A stretch of 64,000 nucleotides of DNA. Origin: RGIG3701 sp031553595. Its GTDB lineage: Bacteria; Planctomycetota; Planctomycetia; Pirellulales; Thermoguttaceae. A model generated the notes under the pieces. That model saw only the letters and a list, made by a program, of their open reading frames with translations, searched no databases and was not told the origin of the DNA. Shown piece by piece: positions 26,512 through 35,677 of this stretch. The stretch spans positions 124,001-188,000 of the forward strand of contig JAVBLI010000008.1 of the NCBI GenBank assembly GCA_031553595.1. Direction: 5' to 3'. The translations under genes and the position numbers were made by a program. The stretch's first letter is position 1, and every line of letters starts with the position of its first letter.

Positions 26512-27795
26512 TCACACCCGACGGCTAAGCCGCACGCGCCCGCTGACCAGCACGACCATGGCCCGGCCGACCAGCTCTTTCCCGAGGTACGCCGAGTTGA
26601 TGCTCTGCGAGCGGAAATCCTCGGCCGCCACCGTCCAGCGGTGATTCGGGTCGATGATGACCACGTCCGCATCCGCCCCCAGCGCCAGCGTCCCTTTCTT
26701 AATATTAATGATCCGCGCGGGGTTCGTCGCCATCTTCTCCACCAGTTGCGGCCAGGTTAGAATCCCCGGCTGCACGAGATACGTGGAGATCACGCCCAGG
26801 GCCGTCTCCAGCCCCGTCACCCCGAAGGGCGCGATGTCAAATTCCCGCTCTTTCTTCTCCCGCGCATGCGGCGCGTGGTCCGTGGCGATGCAGTCCAGCG
26901 TCCCGTCCAGCAGGCCCGCGATACATGCTTCCACATCCTCTTTCCCGCGCAGCGGCGGGTTCATTTTCAGGTTCGTGTCATACGAATCCAGCAGATCGTC
27001 CGTCAGCGTCAAATGATGCGGCGTGACTTCCGCCGTGACTGGAATGCCGCGGCGTTTCGCATGGCGGATGAGCTCCACGCTGAGTTTCGTGGAGACGTGC
27101 ATCAGGTGAAGCCGACTGCGAGTGTAATCGCATAAAATGATGTCCCGCCCGGTGATGACGTCCTCCGCCGCGGAGGGGATGCCGCGCAGGCCCAGCCGCA
27201 CGGACGTCAAGCCCTCATGCATCACACCCTGAATGCTCAGATGCTCATCTTCGGCGTGGCTCATGACGGGCAAGTCGAACATTTTCGCGTATTCCAGCGC
27301 CCGTCGCATCAACTCGGCATTCCCCACGCAACCGCCGTCATCCGTAAATCCCACGGCCCCGGCCGCCGCCAACTGCCCCATCTCGGAAAGCTCTTTTCCC
27401 TCCCGATTTTTGCTGATGCACGCCACGGGATACACGTTACAGCGATCCGCGCGAGCCGCCTGCGCTTTAATGAACTCCACCGCCGCCTGCGTGTCCGTGG
27501 GCGGAGACGTGTTCGGCATGCACGCAATCGACGTAAACCCGCCGTTGACCGCCGCCTCCGTCCCCGACGCAATCGTCTCCGCGTCTTCCCCGCCCGGCTC
27601 GCGCAAATGCACATGCAGATCCACCAGCCCCGGCGCGACGATCATCCCCGCCGCGTCGATTTCCTTCTCCCGGCCCGAAGGCTGGATGTCATACGCCGTG
27701 ACACGCCCGTTCTCGATCAGAACGTTCGTCACCCGGTCCATTCCCTGCGACGGGTCAATCACCCGACCGTTGGTAATCAGTAAAGTGTGTGCCAT
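26512..27795 (-). CDS. pyrC: Dihydroorotase
   Basis: This 427-residue enzyme is dihydroorotase, which closes carbamoyl aspartate to dihydroorotate in de novo pyrimidine synthesis. The class I (long) type is shown by GLVDLHVHLREPG with metal ligands His61 and His63, IACMPNTSPP, a KAQ..-type region, HLMHVSTKLSVELIRHAKRRGIPVTAEVTPHHL, and DCIATDHAPHA with a catalytic aspartate. The start is put at 27795 (MAHTLLITNGRV); a longer frame exists only because the repeat tract upstream has no stop. No ribosome site precedes this ATG; heptamer repeats reach almost to it. The hairpin at 26453-26482 terminates it. pyrB is 5.4 kb away at 33201 on the other strand, so the pathway genes are not an operon. 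Confidence 0.95.
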   Translation of the reverse strand: MAHTLLITNGRVIDPSQGMDRVTNVLIENGRVTAYDIQPSGREKEIDAAGMIVAPGLVDLHVHLREPGGEDAETIASGTEAAVNGGFTSIACMPNTSPPTDTQAAVEFIKAQAARADRCNVYPVACISKNREGKELSEMGQLAAAGAVGFTDDGGCVGNAELMRRALEYAKMFDLPVMSHAEDEHLSIQGVMHEGLTSVRLGLRGIPSAAEDVITGRDIILCDYTRSRLHLMHVSTKLSVELIRHAKRRGIPVTAEVTPHHLTLTDDLLDSYDTNLKMNPPLRGKEDVEACIAGLLDGTLDCIATDHAPHAREKKEREFDIAPFGVTGLETALGVISTYLVQPGILTWPQLVEKMATNPARIINIKKGTLALGADADVVIIDPNHRWTVAAEDFRSQSINSAYLGKELVGRAMVVLVSGRVRLSRRV

Positions 27796-27900
27796 TTGAA
27801 ATTGATAATTGATAATTGATAATTGATAATTACCACCGGCGTGGTATAAATTATTCGGTGAATAGGAGGCAAAAGCACTGATAATTATCAATTATCAATT
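27796..27900. repeat. Heptamer repeat tract 3 with inverted arms, against the pyrC start
   Basis: Four ATTGATA units lie at about 27800-27827. Units in inverted orientation (TATCAAT) follow at about 27883-27899. The tract separates the adaptor gene's stop from pyrC and leaves no Shine-Dalgarno for pyrC. Confidence 0.75.
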
Positions 27901-27904
27901 GTCC

Positions 27905-29701
27905 TCAGTGGTTATCACACGGGCAGGCGGATTCCGGACCGGCTCCAGAGCCGCTGGCTGCGTTCATGGCCACCACCAGCTGCGAGGCGCCGCGCATGGC
28001 CACCACCGCGTCTTTCGGCAGCGCCCCGTCATTTGCCACGGCCACCACGTCTTTCCCCTGGCGCACCACGTGCACCGAAACCGGCACCAGCGAAAGGTAA
28101 TCGCCGTGCACGTGCACCAGTCGAAAGACGTAAAACTCGATTCCGCTGGCCGCCACGGCCTCTTTCGGCAGCAGCACGCAGTTCGGCACAGTGTCATACT
28201 GCACCTGAAGCTCGCACCGCTGCCCGGGGCGGTATTTCCAGTGCAGCGCCCGAGAATCGCCGGAAGCCGCCGTGGCCGCAAGCGCCGCGTCCGTTTTTTT
28301 GGTCGCACTGACCATTTTCACCGCCGCCGCCTGCTTCGTGGCTCCCACCGCCCGGCACGCATCCCCCGGACACGCACAGCCCAGCAGCTCATTCTTGAAC
28401 TCCACATAAAAATTCAGCGTCCGCGAGTCCGCGTCAATCATGTTATCCACGTACTTCATGCGGAGATTTTTCATCACGTTCCCGGTATTCGGCAGCCGAT
28501 TTCCCGGCGCATCGTGCGTCTGGAACACCGCGGTGACTGGCACGTTTTTCGCCAGCGAATCCATCAGCACCGCTTCATCATAATCCCACGCCCGCCCGCA
28601 AAGATAAAGCTGCGACATGTCCGCGATCCGGCATAACGCCCCTCCCGCACTGACCCGCTGCCCTTTCTCCACGAAAAGCTGCACGAGCTGCAAATGCTCC
28701 TGATTTTTCGCGTCACACGCATCCGTGTGCGTATGCGTTTCATGCCCGGCAACCTCCACCGGCTGCGGCTCGTGCACGACCGTCGCCGCGTCTTCATCCC
28801 GCACCCGCAGCGTGTTCAGCGTGCACAGCCGATCATCGTCCACCGCCGGCACGGGAATCGTCACCTGCCGAATCAGCCGCCGCTCTTTGACGATCACCCG
28901 GCGAATGTCCTCTTCCGCGAAACCGCTGAGCGTCAGCGTCTTCACCAGGGCCTGGATGTCCGACTCCAACTGCCGCTTCTCGAATTCCGTCTCGCGGATG
29001 GTTTTCGTCACCAGCCCCTCCGCCACCGCCGCCAGCCGTCCCAGTTCCTGATCCACGATTTCCAGTTTCTGGCACAGCGAAAGCAGCTCCATCTGCTGGG
29101 CCACCTCCGACTCATTCGAGAGATCCATGTCCAGCATGGGCTCTCCCGGGAACAGCATTTCGCCCGGCTGACGGTAAATCCGCAGCACGATTCCGGACAC
29201 CGGCGCCGTCATATTCGTGGTCGAGCGGCCCGGCCGTTCCGCGACGATCGCCGGGAAGTTCATCGTCAGCGGGAGATTTCCCACGGCCACCAGCCGCAAC
29301 GTTTCTTTCGTCACGCCGATATTTTTCAGAGCCTGGCTCGTAAACACCAGCTCTTTCGCGTGATCATGGTCGGTTTTCGCAGCCGCCGGGGCCGGAGCCG
29401 CCGTTTTTTTCGCGGCCTCACTCGGGCAGACTTCTCCCGGGGCGTGATTATGCCCATCGGCACTGGTCGCCGGTTTTTTCTCCGCCGGCGCACTATGGTC
29501 GTGCCCGCATCCGCACGCGTCATGCGCACCCTCCGTTACCGGCACCGGCCCAAGAACTTTTGTTAAAACCGGGTATTTTTCGCCATAATGGCTCAAAATT
29601 CGATTCTTATTCGCATAAACAGACGCCGCGAAAATCGCCAGCATACACAGGCCGACGACAAAAATAATCATTCGGCGCGTTTTTTTCGTCTTCATTTCCA
29701 T
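27905..29701 (-). CDS. RND/HlyD-type efflux adaptor with His/Cys-rich metal-binding region
   Basis: This 598-residue protein is a periplasmic adaptor of CusB/HlyD type, which links an inner-membrane pump to a TolC channel. A membrane anchor opens it (MIIFVVGLCMLAIFAASVYA). It is followed by a metal-binding stretch, CGCGHDHSAPAEKKPATSADG and HNHAPGEVC, then the barrel-sandwich hybrid halves MTAPVSGIVLRIYRQPGEMLFPGEPMLDM and VEKGQRVSAGGALCRIADMSQLYL around a helical hairpin. A second His-rich piece (HETHTHTDACDAKNQEH) and a terminal CPCDNH suggest heavy-metal export, for example Cu, Zn or Co. It is longer than most CusB proteins. ATG 29701 is chosen for GAGG 9 bp upstream. No pump gene is adjacent. 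A direct repeat upstream may be a regulator site. Confidence 0.8.
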   Translation of the reverse strand: MEMKTKKTRRMIIFVVGLCMLAIFAASVYANKNRILSHYGEKYPVLTKVLGPVPVTEGAHDACGCGHDHSAPAEKKPATSADGHNHAPGEVCPSEAAKKTAAPAPAAAKTDHDHAKELVFTSQALKNIGVTKETLRLVAVGNLPLTMNFPAIVAERPGRSTTNMTAPVSGIVLRIYRQPGEMLFPGEPMLDMDLSNESEVAQQMELLSLCQKLEIVDQELGRLAAVAEGLVTKTIRETEFEKRQLESDIQALVKTLTLSGFAEEDIRRVIVKERRLIRQVTIPVPAVDDDRLCTLNTLRVRDEDAATVVHEPQPVEVAGHETHTHTDACDAKNQEHLQLVQLFVEKGQRVSAGGALCRIADMSQLYLCGRAWDYDEAVLMDSLAKNVPVTAVFQTHDAPGNRLPNTGNVMKNLRMKYVDNMIDADSRTLNFYVEFKNELLGCACPGDACRAVGATKQAAAVKMVSATKKTDAALAATAASGDSRALHWKYRPGQRCELQVQYDTVPNCVLLPKEAVAASGIEFYVFRLVHVHGDYLSLVPVSVHVVRQGKDVVAVANDGALPKDAVVAMRGASQLVVAMNAASGSGAGPESACPCDNH

Positions 29702-29720
29702 ATTACATAACCTCATGCTT

Positions 29721-29745
29721 TCAGTTCAACCTGAATCAGTTCAAC
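29721..29745 (-). promoter_or_regulatory. Direct repeat upstream of the metal-efflux adaptor gene
   Basis: TCAGTTCAAC occurs at 29721-29730 and 29736-29745, spaced 15 bp start to start, just upstream of the adaptor start and next to a -10-like TATATT on the minus strand. It could be an operator for a metal-sensing regulator. Confidence 0.4.
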
Positions 29746-29977
29746 TGTAATATATACGCGAAAACCATGAAGCGGGGCTTAAAATATCTTATTTTCGCAC
29801 TCAGCGACAGTATACAGCATCCCGGAAAAACACGCCAGCCCAAAAATGGAAAAACCGTAACTCCCCACAATTATAAATCCTCTGCCGCATTCCGCAAGCA
29901 CCCCGAAGAAATGCCGCCGCCTCGGGGGTGCTCCCCAATATACTTACTCCGTTCACGTTTTGATAACCCACCGCCGC

Positions 29978-30118
29978 TTACCATTCAGGAAAGACGGCTT
30001 GCCGAGCTGACGAAATGTTCACTTTTGAAGTGGATGAAGTATATCCCCCGGCCAAAACAGAGAAAAACATGTAGCCCCCGGCGCGCAGCCACTCGCACAC
30101 TTCGTGAATGATTTTGAA
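29978..30118 (-). pseudogene. Fragment resembling a methyltransferase C-terminus
   Basis: One minus-strand frame reads FKIIHEVCEWLRAGGYMFFS and ends at TAA at 29978-29980. The W-L-R-x-G-G-Y-x-F-F-S pattern matches the beta5 region of class I SAM-dependent methyltransferases (KPGGxLxxS). No N-terminal part is found; the frame is cut at the degenerate palindrome at 30124. It is at most a remnant, and the call is tentative. A hairpin with AGCACCCCGA/TCGGGGGTGCT lies nearby at 29897-29932. The rest of 29702-30305 holds no gene. Confidence 0.3.
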
Positions 30119-30123
30119 CCAAA

Positions 30124-30155
30124 AACAGCAGCCGAGAACGTAAATGCCCGGATAT
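30124..30155. repeat. Degenerate left half of the palindromic element (copy 11)
   Basis: AACAGCAGCCGAGAACG and a weak CCCGGATA resemble the left arm of the other copies, but the right arm is missing. Confidence 0.45.
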
Positions 30156-30171
30156 CTCGCTGCGACACCGG

Positions 30172-30300
30172 GAAATGGAAAATCATTTTTTTCTCAAAGA
30201 ATGTGAATTTCGCTTTAACTACGGTAGCCCGAAAAATCAGTTGACAACACTCAAAAAATGGATTAAAATTACAATAAATATGGACTCGACGATGAACTAA
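30172..30300 (+). mobile_element. Remnant of a transposase C-terminus (IS1595/ISXO2-like)
   Basis: The frame reads EMENHFFLKECEFRFNYGSP and then KNQLTTLKKWIKI before a TAA at 30298-30300. The F-L-K-E-C-E-F-R-F-N segment is typical of the end of IS1595-family DDE transposases. Only about 40 residues remain, with no upstream catalytic domain and no terminal inverted repeats that I can see. It lies directly before the truncated PEP-CTERM gene and may mark the insertion or deletion that removed that gene's 5' end. Confidence 0.45.
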
Positions 30301-30305
30301 TCTAG

Positions 30306-32030
30306 GACAGCCCCAAAAATTATCTCGACTATGATCTTCAAGCATGGCCAGCCGATAATATAAAGGCCTATATCGGTTACCTTCCCGGCAGCGTCGGCAT
30401 ATTAAACGTCTCCGGCGTCTCGCTTGGCACCACCATCGACTACTCCACGTTCAGGTCGCAGGATCTCACCATCAGCGAGCAAGGCAAGGGCACAATGAAC
30501 GTCACCGATAGCGGAAATGTGCTGACCACCCGCACCGCGATCATCGGTAACGGACATGCCGGTGTCGCAAATGTCAGCGGCAACCTTTCCAAATGGATTG
30601 TCGGGGGCGCGTTGACCGTCGGCAATACCTATAACGGCACGCTGAACGTGGCGGACGGCGGAACGGTGGAAGCAACCACCCAGTTGGTGGTCGGCAACAC
30701 GGGCCATGGCGGCAACGACATGATCGGCGTGGTCAACCTCAGCGGCACAACTTCGAAAATTGATTCGAAAGGGATAACGGTCATCGGCAATGAAACGTAC
30801 GGCACCGTCAATATCACGGACGGCGCGAAGTTTTATTCCCGGGGGGAATCCTACGTCGGCCGGATGCAAAACGGCAACGGAACCGTGAATATCAGCGGAC
30901 AGAACTCGATATGGAACGCGGAATATCAGACCATCAACATCGGCGTCAGCGGCTATGGCCGCATGAATCTTTATGAGGGCGGGCATGCCGTTTCCCAAAC
31001 GGGCAATGTGGCCACAGGCAGCGGCGGCACCGGTTATGTGGATATCATGGGCCTGAACTCCCGCTGGAGCGTCATGGCCGATGCGGTCGTCGGCGGCGTG
31101 GGCAAAGGCAGAGTTTATGCGCATGATAAAGGAACGCTCGCTGTATCCGGAAACCTCACCATCGGCGGAAGCTCAAGCACCAGCCGTGGATGGGTAGACC
31201 TGGAGAATGGCCATATTATTAATGCTCCCCGAATTGAAGGCGGTACTGGGAAAACCGGCAAACTGAACCTGCTGGGGCCCGGATCCACGGTTCTCCCCCT
31301 GTCCGGCTACAACCTCAATGGCAATCTGGGCACCTATTTTTACGTGGACTCTTCAACCACCGGCACATCGGCGATCACGATCGCCAACGGCGGGACGATC
31401 AATCTCGGCGGAATCACCTACGTCTCGGCGTACGGCATGGCCGTACAGACAATCGACAATGAATTCCTTGTTTATAAGCTCAACCCCTCGCTATCTTCCT
31501 ATACAGGCACATTCCACGCCCCGGAAATGAAAGTTATTTCCGACTACCAAACCACCGGCGAAGTGATCGTCACGTTCGATCAGGACGGCGCCGGCAACGC
31601 CTACCCCGTCTGGGACATCCACACACAGCCGTTCTTCTGGGTCGGCGACGGCCGCGAATACATGGGCTGGGTGAACGTGACGGGCGACCCGCACTATGAA
31701 ACCTTCCAGGCATATTATACCTACAACGGGGAAACGATTTCAGACAGCGTTTACCAGGCGTTTGTCGCCTATATCAACAACGGTTTGTCCGAGAGCGGCC
31801 AGGCCATCCTCGGCGCCGACAGGTCTTCCGAGGGCGTGCTGTTCCATTTTTCCGTCGACATGTTCACGGATTATCAGATGCTCGGCTGGGGACTGGATCA
31901 CTTCAACGACCTTTACGACTCGAACATTTCGCTGCTGTACCTCTCGCATGTGCCGGAACCGTCGACGTGGCTGATGCTGCTTTCCGGCACCGCGGCCATG
32001 GTAATAATCCGTAAAAAACGCAAGGCGTAA
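30306..32030 (+). pseudogene. PEP-CTERM beta-repeat protein lacking its 5' end
   Basis: Coding-like sequence begins right after a TAG at 30303 (DSPKNYLDYDLQAWPADN) and runs to TAA at 32028-32030. The first ATG is at 30495, inside a repeat (MNVTDSGNVLTTRTAIIGNG), so no signal peptide can be made. The body has T5SS/PEP-CTERM-type repeats such as GYGRMNLYEGGHAVSQTGNV and GTLNVADGGTVEATTQLVVG. The C-terminal part matches those of the 57514 and 61762 proteins: WDIHTQPFFWVGDGREYMGW, VYQAFVAYINNGLSESGQ, MLGWGLDHFNDLYDSNISLL, then a PEP-CTERM signal VPEPSTW ending in RKKRKA. The intact sorting signal and terminator with no start suggest recent 5' truncation, probably linked to the transposase remnant upstream. 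Confidence 0.7.
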
Positions 32031-32058
32031 CACCATCATCCGGATGTCACCATCATGC

Positions 32059-32097
32059 ATCCTTCGTGCCGTTTTCCTGCGGCGCGGAGGATTTTTT
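32059..32097 (+). terminator. Rho-independent terminator of the truncated PEP-CTERM gene
   Basis: A 13 bp stem with two G-T pairs (32059-32071 with 32080-32092), an 8-nt loop and six T. Confidence 0.8.
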
Positions 32098-32112
32098 ATA
32101 CCAATTCCTATC

Positions 32113-32142
32113 TTGACACCCCCCCGATGCCTGTGCTATCAT
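32113..32142 (+). promoter_or_regulatory. Sigma70 promoter for the nagB-like gene
   Basis: Perfect TTGACA at 32113-32118 and TATCAT at 32137-32142, 18 bp apart, with an extended -10 TGC. It follows the preceding terminator by 15 bp. Confidence 0.7.
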
Positions 32143-32194
32143 GAAAAAATAACCTCCCAAACCACAAATCCCAATCCCCAAACCCCACTCCCCC

Positions 32195-32974
32195 ATGCTC
32201 CTTCAATCCGGCAAAAAAGACCTTCTTCCGTGGCGAGTTTTCCGCACACGAGACGAAATGGCCATGGCCGCCGCCATGTACACCGAGGGAATCATCCGCG
32301 CCATCCTCCAGCAGCAGGACACGCTGGCCATGATTTTCGCCGCCGCCCCCTCCCAGCGGGAGTTTTTGCGCTACCTCATCAGCTCGCCCGACATCCCCTG
32401 GTCGCGCATCACAGCTTTTCACATGGACGAATATCTCGACCTGCCGCCCGACGCCCCCCAGCGTTTCGGAAACTTCCTCCGCGAGGCGATTTTCAGCCGC
32501 GTGACCTTCCGCGAAGTGCATTACATCCCGGCCGACACCAAAAATAACGCCGAAAAGCTGTGTCGGCAGTACGCCGCCCTGCTCTGCGACTCCCCGGCCG
32601 ACATCTGCTGCATGGGAATTGGCGAGAACGGCCATCTCGCGTTCAACGACCCACCCGTGGCCGATTTTCAGGACGAAAACCTCGTAAAAATGGTGAAACT
32701 GGACAAAAGCTGCCGCCGCCAGCAGGTGAACGACGGGTGTTTCGCCACGCTGGACGCCGTCCCGACGCACGCCGTCACGCTAACCATTCCTGCCCTGATG
32801 GCCTGCACGCACCTGGTCTGCGTGGTACCGGGACCCACAAAACAATCCGCCATCACCCGTCTTTTAACCGAAGACGCCGTCACCGAAGCGAACCCCGCCA
32901 GCATCCTCCGCACCCACGCCGGCGCCGCCCTTTTCCTCGACTCCGACAGCGGAGAAATGAGAAATGAGAAATAA
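32195..32974 (+). CDS. Glucosamine-6-phosphate deaminase-like enzyme
   Basis: This 259-residue protein belongs to the NagB/6-phosphogluconolactonase family. The NagB type is supported by ITAFHMDEYLDLPPDAPQRFGNFLRE (active-site Asp in HMDEY, about residue 78) and CCMGIGENGHLAFNDPP (about 139-154), both characteristic of deaminases that turn glucosamine 6-phosphate into fructose 6-phosphate and ammonia. THAVTLTIPALM and VVPGPTKQSAI match the later part. Planctomycetes often carry several such paralogues with unclear sugar specificity, so the substrate is not certain. It has a strong promoter. The last residues (GEMRNEK) are encoded by heptamer repeat tract 4, which runs through the stop codon; the tail is therefore likely to vary between strains. 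Confidence 0.85.
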   Translation: MLLQSGKKDLLPWRVFRTRDEMAMAAAMYTEGIIRAILQQQDTLAMIFAAAPSQREFLRYLISSPDIPWSRITAFHMDEYLDLPPDAPQRFGNFLREAIFSRVTFREVHYIPADTKNNAEKLCRQYAALLCDSPADICCMGIGENGHLAFNDPPVADFQDENLVKMVKLDKSCRRQQVNDGCFATLDAVPTHAVTLTIPALMACTHLVCVVPGPTKQSAITRLLTEDAVTEANPASILRTHAGAALFLDSDSGEMRNEK

Positions 32975-33095
32975 AAAAATGAAAAATGTCGCAAGCGAGC
33001 CTCCATCCAAATTAAAACTTGGAAGCCTGAAAACTTTCATTTCAGGGAAAAAAACTCTTTTATTTCTCATTTCTCATTTCTTTATTTCTCATTCA
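32955..33095. repeat. Heptamer repeat tract 4 with inverted arms, entering the nagB-like gene
   Basis: GAAATGA units start inside the last codons of the nagB-like gene; inverted TCATTTC/TTCTCAT units appear at about 33060-33093. The arms can pair across about 90 bases. Confidence 0.65.
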
Positions 33096-33200
33096 CCATT
33101 CCCCCCGGGGGGGCCTTTTACGGAAAGTCCATCCCTGTTAAAATAAATACGTTTTTGGTGTTTTGCGGATCATTTCCTTTTACGAACAGGTCTCCACGTA

Positions 33201-34169
33201 ATGAATCACGACTTTCCCGAACTCGGCCCACACCCCGACAACTGGACGCGCAAACATCTCCTGACGCTTGACGAGCTTTCCACGGAGGAGCTGGCGCTCC
33301 TGCTGGACAAAGCCCAGATTTTCCGCACGGCCTTTGATGCCGGCAATCGAAAATTCGCCCTTTTACCGAGTCACACCAGCGTGACTCTTTTTTTTGAAAA
33401 TTCCACCCGCACCCGCACCAGCTTCACGCTCGCGGCCCAGCGGCTCGGTGCCTCCAGCCTGGCCTTCACCGCCTCCACCAGCAGCCTCAGCAAAGGCGAA
33501 ACCGTCATCGACACCGCGAAAAATATCGAGGCCATGGGCTGCGAATCCATGATCGTCCGCCACGGCACCCCCGGCATCCCCAAACTCCTCAGCAAACACG
33601 TCAACTGCTGTGTCCTGAACGCCGGCGACGGCCCGCACGAACATCCCACGCAAGGGCTGCTGGACATCCTCACCATCCGCCAGCATCTCGGCACCCTGGA
33701 AGGCAAAACCGTCGCCCTGGTCGGCGACATCGCGCACAGCCGCACCGCCCGCTCCAATATCTGGGGCCTCAAAAAACTCGGCGCCCACGTTATCGTCTGC
33801 GGCCCAAGCACCCTCGTCTCCCCCCACTGGCAGATGCTGGGCGTGGAATTCACCCACTCCCTGGACGAAATCCTCCCCCGCGTCGACGTCCTGAATCTGC
33901 TCCGCATCCAGTTCGAACGCCAGAACACAAAGCCCTTTCCATCCGTACGAGAATATGCAGCCCTTTATACCATGAACAAAGAGCGGCTCCGCAAAGCCAA
34001 GCCCGACGTGCTGATTCTCGCTCCCGGCCCGATTAACCGCGGCGTGGAAGTCACGCCGGAAGTCGCCGACGGCCCGCACTCCGCCATCCTCGAACAGGTC
34101 TCCAACGGCCTGGCCGTCCGCATGGCCGCCCTCTGGCTGGTCGACGGCGTAAGACGGAAAATGCTTTAG
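33201..34169 (+). CDS. pyrB: Aspartate carbamoyltransferase catalytic subunit
   Basis: This 322-residue enzyme condenses carbamoyl phosphate and aspartate in pyrimidine synthesis. The carbamoyl-phosphate signature FENSTRTRTSF is at 65-75. Other family segments are SSLSKGETVIDTAKN, HPTQGLLDILTI (with the catalytic His), VALVGDIAHSRTARSN, and LAPGPINRGVEV, which distinguish it from ornithine carbamoyltransferase. Length matches. No regulatory subunit (pyrI) is next to it. CAGGTC stands upstream of ATG 33201. Palindromic element 6 starts 33 bp after the stop. The pathway partner pyrC lies at 26512 on the opposite strand. Confidence 0.95.
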   Translation: MNHDFPELGPHPDNWTRKHLLTLDELSTEELALLLDKAQIFRTAFDAGNRKFALLPSHTSVTLFFENSTRTRTSFTLAAQRLGASSLAFTASTSSLSKGETVIDTAKNIEAMGCESMIVRHGTPGIPKLLSKHVNCCVLNAGDGPHEHPTQGLLDILTIRQHLGTLEGKTVALVGDIAHSRTARSNIWGLKKLGAHVIVCGPSTLVSPHWQMLGVEFTHSLDEILPRVDVLNLLRIQFERQNTKPFPSVREYAALYTMNKERLRKAKPDVLILAPGPINRGVEVTPEVADGPHSAILEQVSNGLAVRMAALWLVDGVRRKML

Positions 34170-34201
34170 CAGAGCAGCTGTCAAATGGATGGTTCCGCAA
34201 G

Positions 34202-34317
34202 AACAGCAGCCGGGAGCGAAGCGGAACGTAGTGACACGAAGAGACCGAATAGAACCGCCGGATTTTTTCCCACTTCGATCCGGTCTCTGCGCTAACGCTC
34301 CGCTCCCGGCTGCTGTT
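34202..34317. repeat. Palindromic 3'-end element, copy 6
   Basis: Both outer arms are of the second class: AACAGCAGCCGGGAGCGAAG and GCTCCGCTCCCGGCTGCTGTT; inner ACCGAATAGAA and CGATCCGGT. It lies 33 bp after pyrB. Confidence 0.85.
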
Positions 34318-34430
34318 TCCTGTCCAAAACCATACCGAATTTCACCGCTCCGTAAGAGCGAAATGTTTATAGAAAACAGGAAGAAGGTACGCCGGTTACA
34401 AGAAAAAATCCCCAAAACAGGAGCCTCTCC

Positions 34431-35426
34431 ATGAAACGGCGAAATTTCTTAAAAACGCAGATTTCGGCGGCCATCGCGCTGACGACGCCGCTTGCCCACA
34501 CACTCTCCGCCGAGGAAAACCTCGCCGAATCCGCCGCGACGGAGAAAAAATGGCAGATCACGCAGAAAATGCCACTCCCGCCGAAAGGCGATTACCAGGC
34601 CATTTTCGCCGCCGACGGAAAGCTCTGGGCCCTGAGCAAAACCGCCGTTTTTCTTTACTCTCCCGGTGATTCCGAGGCGAAAGACGCAGAAAAATGGATT
34701 CCATACGCTGAAAATCTCCCCGGCACCGCGTGGTGTTTTTGCGTCACGACGGCGGAGGAAAAGCCGGATGAAACCCGCATTTACGTCGGCCTGCTGGATG
34801 CGAAAACCAAAAAACCGGGCATCCTCATTCTGGAAAACGGCAAGCCGGGCGAACTCTGGACGGATGGTTTTACACCCGCAAGCCGCCTGACGTCCATCAC
34901 CGTCATGGAAGACGAAGACGGCACCCCAGCCATTTTCGCCGCTGACGCCGGGCTGCGGAACGTCCTGCGTTTCTCCGCGGCGGGCAAATTCCAGCACCTG
35001 CTCTTCAAGCCGGGCCAGTTAATCGTCCCCAGCCCGTTCCTGGCCACCTGCGTCGGGCGCGACGGCCTGCTACACGTGGCAAACCCCGGCCGATTCCGCG
35101 TCGAGGCCTTTCACGTGTACGCCGACCGCACCGAAGCCGAGAAATCCCTCGCCTGGGGCACGGCCGGCCTGAATGCCGAAGCCTTCGCCGGCTGCTGCAA
35201 CCCCGCATGGCTGGCCGTCACTCCCGACGGCAGTTATCTGACCTCCGAAAAACGTTTTCTGCGTGTGAAACTCCACGATCTGGAGGGCAAACTCCTCACT
35301 GTGATCCCGCTGCCGCCGTATGCGCGCAACGCCGTGCCGGAGGGATTCCCGGTGGCCGCCGATGGCGATGCCCTCTTTCTGCTGAACCCGAAATCAAAAA
35401 TCGTCTTCAAATATCAAAATAATTAA
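34431..35426 (+). CDS. Exported beta-propeller-like protein, unknown function
   Basis: This 331-residue protein begins MKRRNFLKTQISAAIALTTPLAHTLSA, a twin-arginine (Tat) signal with Arg3-Arg4 and a cleavage site near AEEN. The rest is made of short strand-turn units like an NHL or SMP-30-type propeller: AIFAADGKLWALSKTAVFLY, IYVGLLDAKTKKPGILILENG, AIFAADAGLRNVLRFSAAG, LLHVANPGRFRVEAFHVYADR, VTPDGSYLTSEKRFLRVKL. No catalytic residues can be pointed out. Similar Tat-exported NHL-like proteins are common in planctomycetes, often with unknown ligands. It follows pyrB and palindromic element 6, and a promoter for the next gene lies downstream, so it is probably transcribed alone. Confidence 0.65.
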   Translation: MKRRNFLKTQISAAIALTTPLAHTLSAEENLAESAATEKKWQITQKMPLPPKGDYQAIFAADGKLWALSKTAVFLYSPGDSEAKDAEKWIPYAENLPGTAWCFCVTTAEEKPDETRIYVGLLDAKTKKPGILILENGKPGELWTDGFTPASRLTSITVMEDEDGTPAIFAADAGLRNVLRFSAAGKFQHLLFKPGQLIVPSPFLATCVGRDGLLHVANPGRFRVEAFHVYADRTEAEKSLAWGTAGLNAEAFAGCCNPAWLAVTPDGSYLTSEKRFLRVKLHDLEGKLLTVIPLPPYARNAVPEGFPVAADGDALFLLNPKSKIVFKYQNN

Positions 35427-35577
35427 ACTTCTTGTGCATTATACAGCAAGTCCAGCACTTATTTGCACCAACAATCGATTCTGTTCGATTATCTTCTGTT
35501 TTATTAAAAAATAATCAAATCTGCACATAAATTACGTACATTTTTTTTGATTCTTGCGAAAACCCCCATTTTTACTG

Positions 35578-35605
35578 TTGACCTGCCAATTTAGCATGTT
35601 ATAAT
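35578..35605 (+). promoter_or_regulatory. Sigma70 promoter for the 35678-37918 gene
   Basis: TTGACC at 35578-35583 and perfect TATAAT at 35600-35605, 16 bp apart. Start near 35612, leader about 66 nt. Confidence 0.65.
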
Positions 35606-35677
35606 TGACAATATAGTAGTTTACGGTACTTAAATATCCATTCACATACTTTAACATTTGCAATGTTTGGAGGAAAC

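Noticed and set aside
29767..30111. A 114-codon plus-strand frame
   Set aside because: No signal, no family pattern, overlaps the methyltransferase-like fragment and includes unlikely composition.
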